Shown: positions 8,603-18,485, numbered from the stretch's first letter. The stretch is DNA of 64,000 nucleotides from Mongoliibacter ruber (GCF_003003005.1 NZ_PVTR01000008.1:186001-250000), one strand, 5' to 3'. The notes: generated by a model not told the origin, from the letters alone. Made by a program: numbers and translations.

Positions 8603-10303
8603 TTGGGCGAAACATACATCAAACACAAATATGACCCTATTCTCCCTCAAAAGGACGAATGGCCTGTGGTTAAGCTCAGTAAGAGCAGGAAGGAATTTAT
8701 CAGGACTGTGGCAGAGGCCAGCAAGCAATCTGTGCTTCAAATCACCAATAACAATATAGACTTACTCAAAGAGGAACTCGAAACTACACTCTACAGAGAA
8801 AAGCTCCGTATCAAACAGAACCCTTGGGCTGTAGATCCCGACGACGAACAGGATTTTTGGAGAAAAGTCAAATCCAACTTGGTCCAACTTAGTCAAGATG
8901 GCAGTTTGAACAAAACACAAAAAAAGAAGAAATACATAGAGATTCTGGACGAAATCACAACCAGATACGCTGAGGAGATCGCCAGTAACTTTATCCATTC
9001 CCACTACAAGCTGACCAGAAGGATGGTCACATATGGGTTTTCCCGATTGCTTAATGCAGCAAGAGTTAAGGGCATTAAATCTATCTTCAGCAACCAATAC
9101 ACCTTACAGGACAAAATCCAGATAGTAGGTGAAACCGATCAGATACGTGAATTGGCTTCCAAAGGAACCATTGTGATGGTACCTACTCACTTTTCCAATT
9201 TAGACAGCATTTTGATAGGATGGATTATATCTGTACTGGGATTACCTCCTTTTATATATGGTGCAGGTCTCAACCTTTTCAACATCGGTATTTTTGCTTA
9301 TTTCATGAATGCCCTTGGCGCCTACAAGGTTGACAGAAGAAAAAAGAACTTGCCCTATTTAGAAACACTTAAAACTTATTCATCTGAAGCAATTCAGTTT
9401 GGAGTCCACAGTCTTTTCTTTCCAGGTGGAACACGAAGCAGATCGGGAATGATTGAGAAAAAACTCAAGCTTGGCCTTTTGAGCACAGCTGTGGAAGCTC
9501 AAAGAGCCAATTTCCAAAAAGGTGTGGATGATGTCGCAGGGAAAATTTTCATCGTGCCTGTCACCATCAATTATCATTTTGTCCTGGAGGCTCCAAGTTT
9601 GATCAGAGAACACTTATCCATCACAGGACAAGAAAGGTACTACAAAGAGTCAGATGAATTTTCCACATCATATAAGATTTCCAAGTTTTTGGTTAAGTTC
9701 TTTACAAAAGGATCAGATATTTCAGTATCTATAGGCAAAGCCATGGATGTGCTCGGCAACTACGTAGATACAGATGGGCATAGCATTGACAAGCATGGAA
9801 GAAAGATCAATACAAGTGATTACTTCAAGGCCAATGGAAAAGTAAGTGTAGATGTACAACGCGAAGAAGAGTACACCCACCATTTGGGAAAAAGAATTGT
9901 AGAAGAATTTCATAAAATCAACAGAATCTTCAGTTCTCACTTGTTGGCTTTTGCCGCTTTTCAAATCATCAAAAAAGAGAATAAAAAAATGGATCTCTAC
10001 AGCCTTCTCAGGCTGCCCGAAGAGGACATTGAGATCTCATATGACTCATTCAAAGCTACATGCGAAAAACTTCTCGAAGAAATCACCGAGCTGGAAGCTG
10101 AAGGAAAAGTTCAAATCGCTCCACATATGAAAGAAGGGATTGATAAAATAATTGATCATGGATTGGCAAATGTGGGTATGTATCACGCTAAGAGACCTTT
10201 AGTGAAAAATCAGGATGGCAATATTGTCACCCAAGATTTGTCATTACTCTATTTTTATCACAACAGACTGGTAGGCTATGAGCTCGAAAAGCATTTCAAA
10301 TAA
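8603..10303 (+). CDS. Glycerol-3-phosphate acyltransferase (PlsB-like)
   Basis: 566 aa membrane-associated acyltransferase predicted to make lysophosphatidic acid from glycerol-3-phosphate. It carries the acyltransferase motif HFSNLD (HX4D; His196, Asp201) and the FFPGGTRSRSG block (around 272-282), which contacts the phosphate substrate. The length and long N-terminal helical region fit the PlsB class rather than the short PlsC class. The start is TTG; the frame is closed by a TAA only four codons further upstream, and a -7 promoter box sits just before it. gpsA, which makes its substrate, overlaps the 3' end by 26 bp, strongly supporting the assignment. Confidence 0.88.
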   Translation: MGETYIKHKYDPILPQKDEWPVVKLSKSRKEFIRTVAEASKQSVLQITNNNIDLLKEELETTLYREKLRIKQNPWAVDPDDEQDFWRKVKSNLVQLSQDGSLNKTQKKKKYIEILDEITTRYAEEIASNFIHSHYKLTRRMVTYGFSRLLNAARVKGIKSIFSNQYTLQDKIQIVGETDQIRELASKGTIVMVPTHFSNLDSILIGWIISVLGLPPFIYGAGLNLFNIGIFAYFMNALGAYKVDRRKKNLPYLETLKTYSSEAIQFGVHSLFFPGGTRSRSGMIEKKLKLGLLSTAVEAQRANFQKGVDDVAGKIFIVPVTINYHFVLEAPSLIREHLSITGQERYYKESDEFSTSYKISKFLVKFFTKGSDISVSIGKAMDVLGNYVDTDGHSIDKHGRKINTSDYFKANGKVSVDVQREEEYTHHLGKRIVEEFHKINRIFSSHLLAFAAFQIIKKENKKMDLYSLLRLPEEDIEISYDSFKATCEKLLEEITELEAEGKVQIAPHMKEGIDKIIDHGLANVGMYHAKRPLVKNQDGNIVTQDLSLLYFYHNRLVGYELEKHFK

Positions 10304-11336
10304 AAAATCGATTGGAGTAGTGGGGATGGGCAGCTTTGGCACAGCTGTAGCAAACATCCTTGCAGCCAAAAATAAAGTAATTGCCTATGCCAGGCGGGCA
10401 GAAGTGGTGGAAGAAATCAACACCATGCACACTGTAGATGGCAGCAAGATACATGAAGACATCCTTGGAACCCAAGACCCTGAATACCTTTGTAAATCCT
10501 GCGATACGATTTTTTTCATGGTTCCTTCTGCAGCATTTCAAGAAGTGATTCGCGCTTTTTCTCCATTCCTCTATCCATATCACATGGTCATACATGGCAC
10601 AAAGGGGCTTTGTCTTAATCTGCCTGAAGGAAAATCTCTAGAAGAAGTGGCCAAAATCAGTCGTAAAAACATCCTCACCATGAGTGAGGTCATACTCAAA
10701 GAAACTGTTGTAATCAGAGTAGGATGTCTTGCGGGCCCGAACTTGGCAAAAGAACTTTCTGCAGGACAGCCCGCTGCCACTGTAGTGGCAAGTCGCTTCA
10801 ATGAGGTGATTCTGGAAGGACAGCGCTTACTCAGAAATGACAAATTTCAAGTGTACGGCAACTCAGATATCGTAGGCGTTGAATTGAGTGGTGTGTTGAA
10901 AAACATCATCGCCATTGCTTCAGGAGCATTGGCAGGATTAGGCTTAGGTGAAAATGCCAAAGGTTTACTAATCTCAAGAGGAATGGTCGAGCTGGTTTAC
11001 CTTGGAAATGCCTTAGGGGGCAGTCTCAAATCTTTTATTGGATTGGCAGGGATTGGCGACTTAGTCACCACATGTAACTCTACCCTATCTCGCAACTACA
11101 CAGTCGGTTTCAGACTTGCAAAAGGTGAAAAACTTCCCGACATCTTAAATACTATGGAAGAAGTCGCAGAAGGAATCAATACTGTTCGTCTGATGAAGGC
11201 TTTTGTGGAAGGCACTGGTATGAGAGCACCAATTACTGAGAATTTATACAAAGTTTTATTCGAGGACTTAAAAATAGAAGAAGCACTTCAATACCTTATG
11301 AAATACCCATTCAGTGTTGATGTGGATTTTATTTGA
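10278..11336 (+). CDS. gpsA: NAD(P)+-dependent glycerol-3-phosphate dehydrogenase
   Basis: 352 aa cytoplasmic enzyme reducing dihydroxyacetone phosphate to sn-glycerol-3-phosphate for phospholipid synthesis. Rossmann motif GMGSFGTA starts at Gly16, GxGxxG type. Further family blocks: MVIHGTKGL, LAGPNLAKELSAGQPAA, VELSGVLKNIIAIASG (catalytic Lys region) and GLAGIGDLVTTCNS. It begins inside the acyltransferase gene (26-bp overlap), so the pair is probably translationally coupled. A stretch around KISRKNILTMSEVILKETV is slightly longer than in E. coli GpsA but leaves the core intact. Confidence 0.96.
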   Translation: MSSKSISNKKSIGVVGMGSFGTAVANILAAKNKVIAYARRAEVVEEINTMHTVDGSKIHEDILGTQDPEYLCKSCDTIFFMVPSAAFQEVIRAFSPFLYPYHMVIHGTKGLCLNLPEGKSLEEVAKISRKNILTMSEVILKETVVIRVGCLAGPNLAKELSAGQPAATVVASRFNEVILEGQRLLRNDKFQVYGNSDIVGVELSGVLKNIIAIASGALAGLGLGENAKGLLISRGMVELVYLGNALGGSLKSFIGLAGIGDLVTTCNSTLSRNYTVGFRLAKGEKLPDILNTMEEVAEGINTVRLMKAFVEGTGMRAPITENLYKVLFEDLKIEEALQYLMKYPFSVDVDFI

Positions 11337-11349
11337 CTCTAAAGACTGA

Positions 11350-12642
11350 ATGGAAGACAAAGGACTAAAAAGAGGCATTCAACGCTGGGATTTGGTATTC
11401 CTAATCATCAATTCCGTAATTGGAGCTGGTATCTTTGCACTACCTGCAAAAGTGTTTGCCCTTTCTGGCGTGTACTCCATTCTTGCCTTCTTAGCTTGCA
11501 CTTTGGTCATGATGGTGCTGATTTTGGTATTTGCAGAAGTCAGTTCCAGGTTTGAAAAAACCGGTGGCCCTTACCTATATGTGCTGGAAGCCTTTGGCCC
11601 AATCCCTGCATTTGTCATTGGATGGCTCCTTATGCTGACAAGGTTGTTCAGCTATGCCACACTGATCAACCTATTGGTGTTGTATCTTTCATTCTTTTCA
11701 GATGTTTTTAACCAGACAGAAGTAAGGGTTATCATAATCATATTGATCACAGGACTGATTACTTATGTCAATTGGATAGGGGTGAAAAACACCGCTAAAA
11801 TCAGTAACATACTCACTGTCGCCAAACTTTTCCCCTTGGCAATATTTATCATAGTCGGTTTATTTTATATTGATTTTGACCTTGTACAGGCCGGTCCATT
11901 GCCGAGTTGGGAAGATTTTTCCGCCTCCACCCTTCTTTTGATTTTCGCTTTTGGGGGATTTGAGGCTGGGTTGGTCAACAGTGGTGAAATCGTAAACCCC
12001 AAGAAAAACCTTCCATTTGGATTGATCACCGCAGCGGCAATTATCGCTGGATTTTACATCATGATTCAAGTAGTCTCTATAGGTACATTACCTGATTTGG
12101 CCACTTCTGACAAACCACTTGCAGATGCTGCCACAGGATTTATGGGTTGGTGGGGCGGCATGTTCATCACCCTGGGAGCCGTAGTTTCCATCATGGGTAC
12201 TCTGAATGTTCAGATTCTAAGTGGTTCAAGGTTACCTTTTGCGTTAAGCCTGGAAGACCAATTGCCTCAGTTTTTTGCTAAAATCCACCCTAGGTTTGCC
12301 ACACCATTTGTTTCCATTGCATTTTTTGCAGCATTGGTAGCCTTTGTGGCCATTGTATGGGGCTTTATGAGCTCACTGGCTGTATCGGTGATTTCCAGAC
12401 TTATACTGTATGGAATGGTGGCCGCTTCATTGATGAAGCTCAGGAAAAAAGAAATCAAGCGGGATTATTTCAGAATTCCTTACGGCAATCAATTTGCAGT
12501 TGTAGGAATATTGGCTACCCTGTGGTTACTTTCCGGGAGTCAAGCGGAGGAGATTTGGGACACTTTGATTTGGACCGGATTGGGACTAGCTCTTTTCGCA
12601 TTACACAAAATAATTGCACTTACTATCAAAAAAAGGACTTAG
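11350..12642 (+). CDS. APC-family amino acid permease
   Basis: 430 aa integral membrane transporter with about 12 hydrophobic segments across its length. The first segment carries the APC signature NSVIGAGIFALPAK, with the unwound Gly-rich turn that binds the substrate amino group; FAFGGFEAGLVNSGE matches the conserved TM6 region. It begins 13 bp after gpsA, so it may share its transcript, but no functional tie to lipid synthesis is evident. Substrate cannot be predicted. The last segment is short and ends in a Lys-rich tail. Confidence 0.85.
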   Translation: MEDKGLKRGIQRWDLVFLIINSVIGAGIFALPAKVFALSGVYSILAFLACTLVMMVLILVFAEVSSRFEKTGGPYLYVLEAFGPIPAFVIGWLLMLTRLFSYATLINLLVLYLSFFSDVFNQTEVRVIIIILITGLITYVNWIGVKNTAKISNILTVAKLFPLAIFIIVGLFYIDFDLVQAGPLPSWEDFSASTLLLIFAFGGFEAGLVNSGEIVNPKKNLPFGLITAAAIIAGFYIMIQVVSIGTLPDLATSDKPLADAATGFMGWWGGMFITLGAVVSIMGTLNVQILSGSRLPFALSLEDQLPQFFAKIHPRFATPFVSIAFFAALVAFVAIVWGFMSSLAVSVISRLILYGMVAASLMKLRKKEIKRDYFRIPYGNQFAVVGILATLWLLSGSQAEEIWDTLIWTGLGLALFALHKIIALTIKKRT

Positions 12643-12688
12643 ACTTCCTTTTATTTTTCTAGATTAGGTTTCATACAAACCCAGCCCA

Positions 12689-14344
12689 ATGAAAACCTAC
12701 TTATGTTTTTTTCTCCTGTTTGGCATTAGCCTTATCAGTACATTGTCCGAAGCTCAAATTATTGATATTTCTTTTTCTGAAAACTTCAATAGCACAGCCG
12801 AGCAATATCAGGTTCATGACATTACCTTTAGAGGGAATTCAAAAAATGAACAAAACCCTTTTGAGGTCATTTTTGGAGCTGTCTACACGGGACCTCAGGG
12901 ACAAAGAATGAATATCCCTGGTTTTTTCAATGGAAATGGAGAGTGGATATCCCGCTTCTCTGCTTCTGAAAAAGGCACCTGGAGCTTTGAAACATATGGG
13001 TCAATGTCAGAACTCAGTGGCCATACAGGGCAAATTGAAATCAAAGAAAATACCAGATCAAATCAAAAAGGCGCAGTCATCATAGACCCTCAAAATCCTC
13101 AGGCATTTGTGTACGAAGATGGATCTTCCCATTTTCTTTTAGCTTATGAACTCGACTGGCTGTATGCTTTGGATTATGAAAGTAAAGAGGGGCTTCCACG
13201 TACAAATCGAATTTTGGATGATGTGGCTGCCAATGGCTTCAACCATGTCGTGATGAATCTGTATGCCTATGATGTAGGATGGGGAATTGCCAAAGATGTG
13301 CCGGAAGAATATTTCTTTGGGAAACCTGATTACGGAATCTTTGAAGGAGGAAATGAAAACCCTGACTTCAGCAGGCTAAACCTGAAACTTTTCCAGCATC
13401 TGGATCGGGTTTTTTCCGCCATGCAGGAAAAGGGACTTGATGCCCATCTGATGATTTATGTCTGGAACAAAATGGTCAACTGGCCTGAAATGTACAGTAA
13501 AGCTGACAACATGTATTTTGATTATTTGATAGACCGTTATCAAGCCTTTAGCAATGTCATCTGGGACATTTCCAAAGAAGCCTTGGACTATGGAAGATGT
13601 GACATTCCATACCTCCACGAGCGCATCAGCAGGGTGAGGGCAAGAGATGCTTTCAAAAGACTGCTCACTGTCCATGATTATGAATACAACTCCAGGCATG
13701 AAGACAAAGTGGATTTTGTCTCCATTCAGAGCTGGAGACCCAACCTCTATTCTTTGATGCTTCAGGGAAGGCAGCTTCACAGTAAACCAGTTGTCAATAT
13801 CGAACACGGTGGATATGAGGAAGGTCCTTTTATCTCTTTCCTAGGCAACTATACCAATGCTGAGACCTGCTTGGAAAGAACTTACGAATGTGTATTTGCC
13901 GGTGTTTATGGCTCATATTATTGGCAGGATGCGGCTTGGAATATTGTGGTTTGGGATGCTTTGGATGATAAACATGATTTTGACAAACCCCGCTATGACT
14001 ACTACAAACATATGTCTGGACTGTTTGGGAAATTGGACTTCAATGATTTTAAACCTTCAGTCCCCAAACTGACAACAAACGACAAAGGAGGAAATGACAA
14101 TCTTGCAACCAACGGTTATGGCATGTATGATGGCAAAGGCAAATACCTGATGCTCATCCCAAAGGAAACCGAAAGAACCAATGTAATTATAACTAAGCCA
14201 GAGAGTGGAAAAGTGAAAATCACTTGGATGAACCCGTTTACTGGTGAATATCAAGACAATGGAGAAATGGACTGGTCAGGATGGATGGAAGTAATCAGCC
14301 CTTGGCAATATGCAATGAGCGTGTTGATTATTGAAAGTATTTGA
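12689..14344 (+). CDS. Secreted DUF5060 glycoside-hydrolase-like protein
   Basis: 551 aa with a Sec signal peptide (cleavage near SEAQ). The N-terminal beta-sandwich resembles DUF5060 (FEVIFGAVYTGPQGQ, GFFNGNGEWISRFSA, KGTWSFET), followed by a TIM-barrel-like segment (VYEDGSSHFLLAYELDWLYA, NGFNHVVMNLYAYDVGW, ALDYGRCDIPY, VVNIEHGGYEEG) and a C-terminal beta domain (GKVKITWMNPFTGEYQ), as in DUF4038/apiosidase-like GH140 relatives. Glu residues in SKEALDYG and NIEHGGYE are candidate acid/base and nucleophile. Likely an extracytoplasmic plant-glycan hydrolase; the substrate is unknown. It is followed by a secreted nucleoside hydrolase-like gene. Confidence 0.72.
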   Translation: MKTYLCFFLLFGISLISTLSEAQIIDISFSENFNSTAEQYQVHDITFRGNSKNEQNPFEVIFGAVYTGPQGQRMNIPGFFNGNGEWISRFSASEKGTWSFETYGSMSELSGHTGQIEIKENTRSNQKGAVIIDPQNPQAFVYEDGSSHFLLAYELDWLYALDYESKEGLPRTNRILDDVAANGFNHVVMNLYAYDVGWGIAKDVPEEYFFGKPDYGIFEGGNENPDFSRLNLKLFQHLDRVFSAMQEKGLDAHLMIYVWNKMVNWPEMYSKADNMYFDYLIDRYQAFSNVIWDISKEALDYGRCDIPYLHERISRVRARDAFKRLLTVHDYEYNSRHEDKVDFVSIQSWRPNLYSLMLQGRQLHSKPVVNIEHGGYEEGPFISFLGNYTNAETCLERTYECVFAGVYGSYYWQDAAWNIVVWDALDDKHDFDKPRYDYYKHMSGLFGKLDFNDFKPSVPKLTTNDKGGNDNLATNGYGMYDGKGKYLMLIPKETERTNVIITKPESGKVKITWMNPFTGEYQDNGEMDWSGWMEVISPWQYAMSVLIIESI

Positions 14345-14485
14345 GGGATATATAGTAGAAATAAAGTTGAAATACGGTAGAAATACAGTTGAGATAGCTG
14401 GATATAGTATTGAAAAATGGTAGATGTAGATTTAAGGAAATTTCATAGTAAAATGAATAGTCGGACAATGGAAACAGATAGAATT

Positions 14486-15427
14486 ATGAAAAAAAAGAAG
14501 GGTGTAATTGGTAGTTTGATTTTGGCAATGCTGCTTCTCTCCGTTTTGCCAAGCTTTGCCCAAAAACAAAAAGTATGGCTGGATTCGGATACCGGAAATG
14601 AAATGGATGATTTGTATGCCATCGTCAGGCTACTCAAAGACCCTTCTGTGGATGTAGTGGGGCTTAGTTCTGCGCACTTTAATAATCCGGATCTACTCGT
14701 CTTTGAAAAGTGGAATGCCTATGACACCAAAGACCTGAATACCCTGGAAGACTCTCAAAGACTGAATGAATTGATCTTAGAGACCATGAATCTTTCCAAA
14801 ATTCCACATCCCAAAGGTGGAGACCGTCAAATTGGAAGGGCTTGGGGAGGAACAGAACCTAGAGATTCCCCAGCTGCCAGACAAATTATCGAGATCGCAA
14901 AATCACTCCCTGACGGCGAAAAATTAGATATTCTCACCCTTGGTGCCTTGACCAATATTGCTTCTGCAATCATAATTGACCCTGAAATTTTGCTTAAAAT
15001 CCGGGTCTTTTCCCTTGGGGCAAAATATAATCAGCAAAGTAGGGCTTGGAGCAAAAACGAGTTCAACATCCGAAATGACCTCAATGCGTTTGATTACATG
15101 TTGGACTTACAAGACTTGGATTTTACAGTTATGCCACTTGAGACGGCACTACCACTCAAATTTGACAGAGAAGAGACTTACGAAAAAACAGATGATTCCA
15201 TTCCTATCGAAAAAATCCTGGCAGACAGGTGGAGAGAACAAAATCCCCAAGACAAGACAAGGGTGATGTGGGACTTGGCCTTGGTGCAAGCCTACCTTTT
15301 GCCACAACATTCAAAGATGATGCGTGTCAACAGTCCTCCTGAAAACAAATCGTTTACTGTGAATATTTTCTCCGAAATTGACAAAGATGCATTGATGGAG
15401 GACTTCTGGACATACCTTAGAAAATAA
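14486..15427 (+). CDS. Exported nucleoside hydrolase-like protein
   Basis: 313 aa from the chosen ATG. An N-terminal DSDTGNEMDD motif (DxDxxxxxDD) is the Ca2+/ribose-binding signature of inosine-uridine-preferring nucleoside hydrolases; LTLGALTNIASAI is the second family block and MWDLALVQAYLL the third. The open frame extends to 14417, but the upstream part is low-complexity, while MKKKKG at 14486 begins a clean signal peptide ending PSFAQ. Predicted to cleave ribonucleosides, or a related N-glycoside, in the periplasm. Several Bacteroidota homologues lie beside glycan-degrading genes, as here. The 141 bp upstream hold repeats of GTAGAAAT type but no gene. Confidence 0.82.
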   Translation: MKKKKGVIGSLILAMLLLSVLPSFAQKQKVWLDSDTGNEMDDLYAIVRLLKDPSVDVVGLSSAHFNNPDLLVFEKWNAYDTKDLNTLEDSQRLNELILETMNLSKIPHPKGGDRQIGRAWGGTEPRDSPAARQIIEIAKSLPDGEKLDILTLGALTNIASAIIIDPEILLKIRVFSLGAKYNQQSRAWSKNEFNIRNDLNAFDYMLDLQDLDFTVMPLETALPLKFDREETYEKTDDSIPIEKILADRWREQNPQDKTRVMWDLALVQAYLLPQHSKMMRVNSPPENKSFTVNIFSEIDKDALMEDFWTYLRK

Positions 15428-15684
15428 CCGTAATTCAAAGGTTACCTGACTTAACATCATAAAGCTTTTCTAAACTATCCCTAGCGGTTCAAGTCAGTTG
15501 AATTCAAACTGGCTTGAACTGTTGTTCCCCTCAAGCTGACTAACATGTTCATTTATTTTTAATTGCCTTTTACATGGACAATGTTTTAGTAATTTCACAT
15601 TATTGACAATATTTTGATACAGATCAGATAATATCTCTTTAGGTTTTTTGTTTATTTGTCAATGATTTACAAAAATCCTGTCGC

Positions 15685-17013
15685 ATGAGAAACATCCTAT
15701 TAAGACCTGGAGCGGAAGAATTGAATTACGAAATCAGGGGTATCGTCAAAAAAGCCCGAGAAGTAGAAGCATTGGGCTATCCTATCACTTGGGAAAATAT
15801 CGGTGACCCTATTCAAAAGCACAATACTATACCATCTTGGATGAAAGCGATTGTTTCAGAACTGGTTCAGGATGATAAAACCTACGGTTATGCAGACTCT
15901 AAAGGCGTCTTAGAAACCAGACAATTCCTTGCCCAGCTCAATAATGATAAAGGCGGCGCACAAATAGGAGCAGAAGATATATTATTTTTCAATGGTCTTG
16001 GGGATGCGATAGCCAAATTGTACCAATTTCTTATACCTACGGCTAGAATAATAGGCCCTTCCCCAGCGTACAGTACTCATAGCTCAGCAGAAGCTGCACA
16101 TGCTAATGCTGGACCAATTACCTATAAGCTAGATCCAGACAATCAGTGGTTACCGGACATGAATGACCTTTACAATAAGGTCAAATATAACCCTTCGGTG
16201 GTTGGGATTTTGATTATCAATCCGGACAATCCTACAGGGATGGTATATCCCAAGGAAGTACTGGAAGATTTTGTTGAGATCGCAAAAGAATTTAATCTTC
16301 TGTTGATAGCTGATGAAATTTATCAAAACATCACCTACAATGGCATAGAGGCTACCGCTCTCTCAGAAGTCATAGGCGAGCTTCCTGCAATTTCGCTTAA
16401 AGGCATTTCAAAAGAATTCCCATGGCCGGGATCGAGATGCGGCTGGATGGAATTTTACAACAGAGATGCTTCCAAAGAATTTTCCAAACTCTGCCAGACG
16501 CTTGAAAATGCGAAAATGATTGAGGTGTGCGCAACCATTCTACCCCAGTTATCCATTCCACTCATCATGAGGCATCCTAAATACAAAGCTTACAGGCAGG
16601 AACAAAATGAGCGTATTGGACAAAGAAGTCAGATCATGGCCGACATTTTGGGAGATATCCCCGGCATCAAGTTCAATCCTACCCAAGGTGCTTTTTACAA
16701 CACTATCGTCTTTGATGAAATCCTTTTGAAACCTGATCAATTTCTGGAAATTGAAGACCCGAAAGTCAAAGCGCTTTTAGAAAAATGGCTTCAGGAAAAA
16801 GACATGCCCATGGACAAGCGCTTTGTCTATTACTTATTGGCTGCACATCAGATTTGCGTTGTTCCTATCAGTTCTTTTTGTTCAGACTTAAGAGGGTTTA
16901 GGGTGACATTATTGGAAGAAAATGAAGAAGTCTTCAGAGAAACTTTTGAAAAACTCGGTGGCGCTATCCGTCAGTACCTGAATTCTTCGAAAAAAGAAAC
17001 GGTTGCTTCCTGA
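15685..17013 (+). CDS. PLP-dependent class I/II aminotransferase
   Basis: 442 aa fold-type I aminotransferase. Visible features: IINPDNPTGMVYP (substrate/PLP loop), LLIADEIYQNITY (Asp binding the pyridine N), SLKGISKEFPWPGSRCGW (PLP Lys in SKEFP, Arg nearby) and a C-terminal FRVTLLEENEEVF block with the carboxylate-binding Arg. It resembles the alanine/aspartate aminotransferase-like group, but the donor and acceptor cannot be named. The 257-bp upstream gap is AT rich and holds no gene. The 3' end overlaps the convergent hydrolase gene by 50 bp, which is unusual. Confidence 0.87.
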   Translation: MRNILLRPGAEELNYEIRGIVKKAREVEALGYPITWENIGDPIQKHNTIPSWMKAIVSELVQDDKTYGYADSKGVLETRQFLAQLNNDKGGAQIGAEDILFFNGLGDAIAKLYQFLIPTARIIGPSPAYSTHSSAEAAHANAGPITYKLDPDNQWLPDMNDLYNKVKYNPSVVGILIINPDNPTGMVYPKEVLEDFVEIAKEFNLLLIADEIYQNITYNGIEATALSEVIGELPAISLKGISKEFPWPGSRCGWMEFYNRDASKEFSKLCQTLENAKMIEVCATILPQLSIPLIMRHPKYKAYRQEQNERIGQRSQIMADILGDIPGIKFNPTQGAFYNTIVFDEILLKPDQFLEIEDPKVKALLEKWLQEKDMPMDKRFVYYLLAAHQICVVPISSFCSDLRGFRVTLLEENEEVFRETFEKLGGAIRQYLNSSKKETVAS

Positions 17014-18010
17014 GGTAAACCAGCTGCTTGCGTTTTAGGATTCTTCCAATTGAGGAATAAACCATTCCCTCATGTTCTCGGACTTTGAGATCCTTGTCAG
17101 GACTAAGATCCTCCTTTGGCAGATTTTCAACACCAATTATCAAATCTGACAAATCAGGTTGACCGGCATCAATCCATGCCGTATACCAAAAATCAGCTGC
17201 CATCTTGATAGATCGCTTCATCTGCCTTTCTACCTGACCAGCCAACATGCTATTATATGCCACAGTAAACTCCCTTGAATATACCTGAGTATTGATACCT
17301 CCTCTTTCCTCAAAGCTATATTTCTTATCTTGTGCAAATCTCTCCGTCAGGATTTTCTCGAATCGCAATACCGAATCCAAAGCTAAATGTGAACCAGTCA
17401 CAGCTTCCCAAACCGATAGTTGAGGCTGTTCGTGGTAAACCGCTTTCCCCACAAAGAAATCAAAATCATCTGATAAAAGCTCAGGAATTCTACTTTCCCA
17501 AAACGCATGTATACCATATTGACCTGTCAGTTGGCCATTGTAATTTTTGGTGGTGTGCAAAGGCACGTGCATGTCTCCTATATAATGCCCTAAATCGGCA
17601 GACAATCTCAGAATGGCTTTGGTATCCCTTCTTTTCATCGCCTCAGTCAACTGGATTTTGACATGGTAAACGTTCCAAGGCCCTATTCCCATCTCTCTCA
17701 AAGAAGTCTCTTCATAAATTCCCAAAGCCTGATTCCAATATCTTGGAAGCGTATAGACAGCACTATCCCCATAACTGTCAACATCAATAAAATGCTTTTC
17801 TGCTTCTCCCTTTACAGCATACCGGCGTCGGTCTGGATTGACTGCATTTTCAGATATATAGTCAATGTACCGCTTATAGAACACAATCATTTCTGGAGGA
17901 AGAGAAAAAACAGCTTGCCTATTGATCTTCCTATGGGCATAAAAACCCCAAGCTTGCAGCTGTCCTGTAGTTAAAATAAGCAGAGAAAGGAGTACGTAAA
18001 AAACTTTCAT
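16964..18010 (-). CDS. Zinc-dependent phospholipase C/S1-P1 nuclease-like hydrolase
   Basis: 348 aa from ATG 18010, the start of a clean signal peptide (MKVFYVLLSLLILTTG...QAW). Cleavage before Trp21 would expose an N-terminal Trp, which in the PLC/S1-P1 superfamily binds the zinc cluster through its amino group. Other likely ligands: His26 (YAHRK), the EKHFIDVDSYGD block, HYIGDMHVPLH and GIHAFWESRIPE. It acts outside the cytoplasm on phosphodiesters; whether on lipid or nucleic acid is not determinable. The open frame extends 28 codons further (18094), but that extension lacks signal-peptide logic. Convergent with the aminotransferase, overlapping it by 50 bp. Confidence 0.8.
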   Translation of the reverse strand: MKVFYVLLSLLILTTGQLQAWGFYAHRKINRQAVFSLPPEMIVFYKRYIDYISENAVNPDRRRYAVKGEAEKHFIDVDSYGDSAVYTLPRYWNQALGIYEETSLREMGIGPWNVYHVKIQLTEAMKRRDTKAILRLSADLGHYIGDMHVPLHTTKNYNGQLTGQYGIHAFWESRIPELLSDDFDFFVGKAVYHEQPQLSVWEAVTGSHLALDSVLRFEKILTERFAQDKKYSFEERGGINTQVYSREFTVAYNSMLAGQVERQMKRSIKMAADFWYTAWIDAGQPDLSDLIIGVENLPKEDLSPDKDLKVREHEGMVYSSIGRILKRKQLVYLRKQPFLFSKNSGTDG

Positions 18011-18132
18011 CTTTAAAAATAACCAATCAAAAACTTTAAATAAAACAAAATATATTACCTTTGACGACTTAGAGCGAAATTTCAAACGAATCACTCAAAA
18101 CAGCTCCATTTTTGTTTATGTTTTGATTTTCT

Positions 18133-18163
18133 TTTGTGTTTCTAAAATTATCAGTTAACTTTG
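18133..18163 (+). promoter_or_regulatory. rpsT promoter, consensus Bacteroidota type
   Basis: TTTG at 18133-18136, exactly 19 nt, then TAACTTTG (18156-18163, TAnnTTTG). This is the textbook spacing and sequence for the Bacteroidota primary sigma factor, 53 bp before the rpsT ATG. Confidence 0.85.
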
Positions 18164-18215
18164 CACTCCGTTTAGGTAAAGGGTATAAACAAAGAAATTA
18201 AGTTAATAAAAGGAT

Positions 18216-18470
18216 ATGGCAAATCACAAATCGGCACTTAAAAGAATCCGTGCAAACGAAGCCAAGCGTTTGAGAAACAGATATCAGCACAAAACTACTA
18301 GAACCTTCATCAAAAGGTTAAAGACTACGACTGATAAAACTGAAGCGCAAGAGTTGTTGAAGACAGTTACCTCTATGATTGATAAACTTGCCAAAAAGAA
18401 TATCATTCACAGGAACAACGCATCCAACAAGAAATCTAAATTGACTAGATTAGTCAATTCAATGGCATAA
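18216..18470 (+). CDS. rpsT: 30S ribosomal protein S20
   Basis: 84 aa, very basic, all-helical. Starts MANHKSALKRIRANEAKRLR and contains the family's HRNNASNKKSKLTRLVN C-terminal block. Binds 16S rRNA in the body of the 30S subunit. Its own consensus promoter lies 53 bp upstream and a strong intrinsic terminator begins 16 bp after the stop, so it is monocistronic. Confidence 0.98.
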   Translation: MANHKSALKRIRANEAKRLRNRYQHKTTRTFIKRLKTTTDKTEAQELLKTVTSMIDKLAKKNIIHRNNASNKKSKLTRLVNSMA

Positions 18471-18485
18471 GAAATTTATCCGTTT

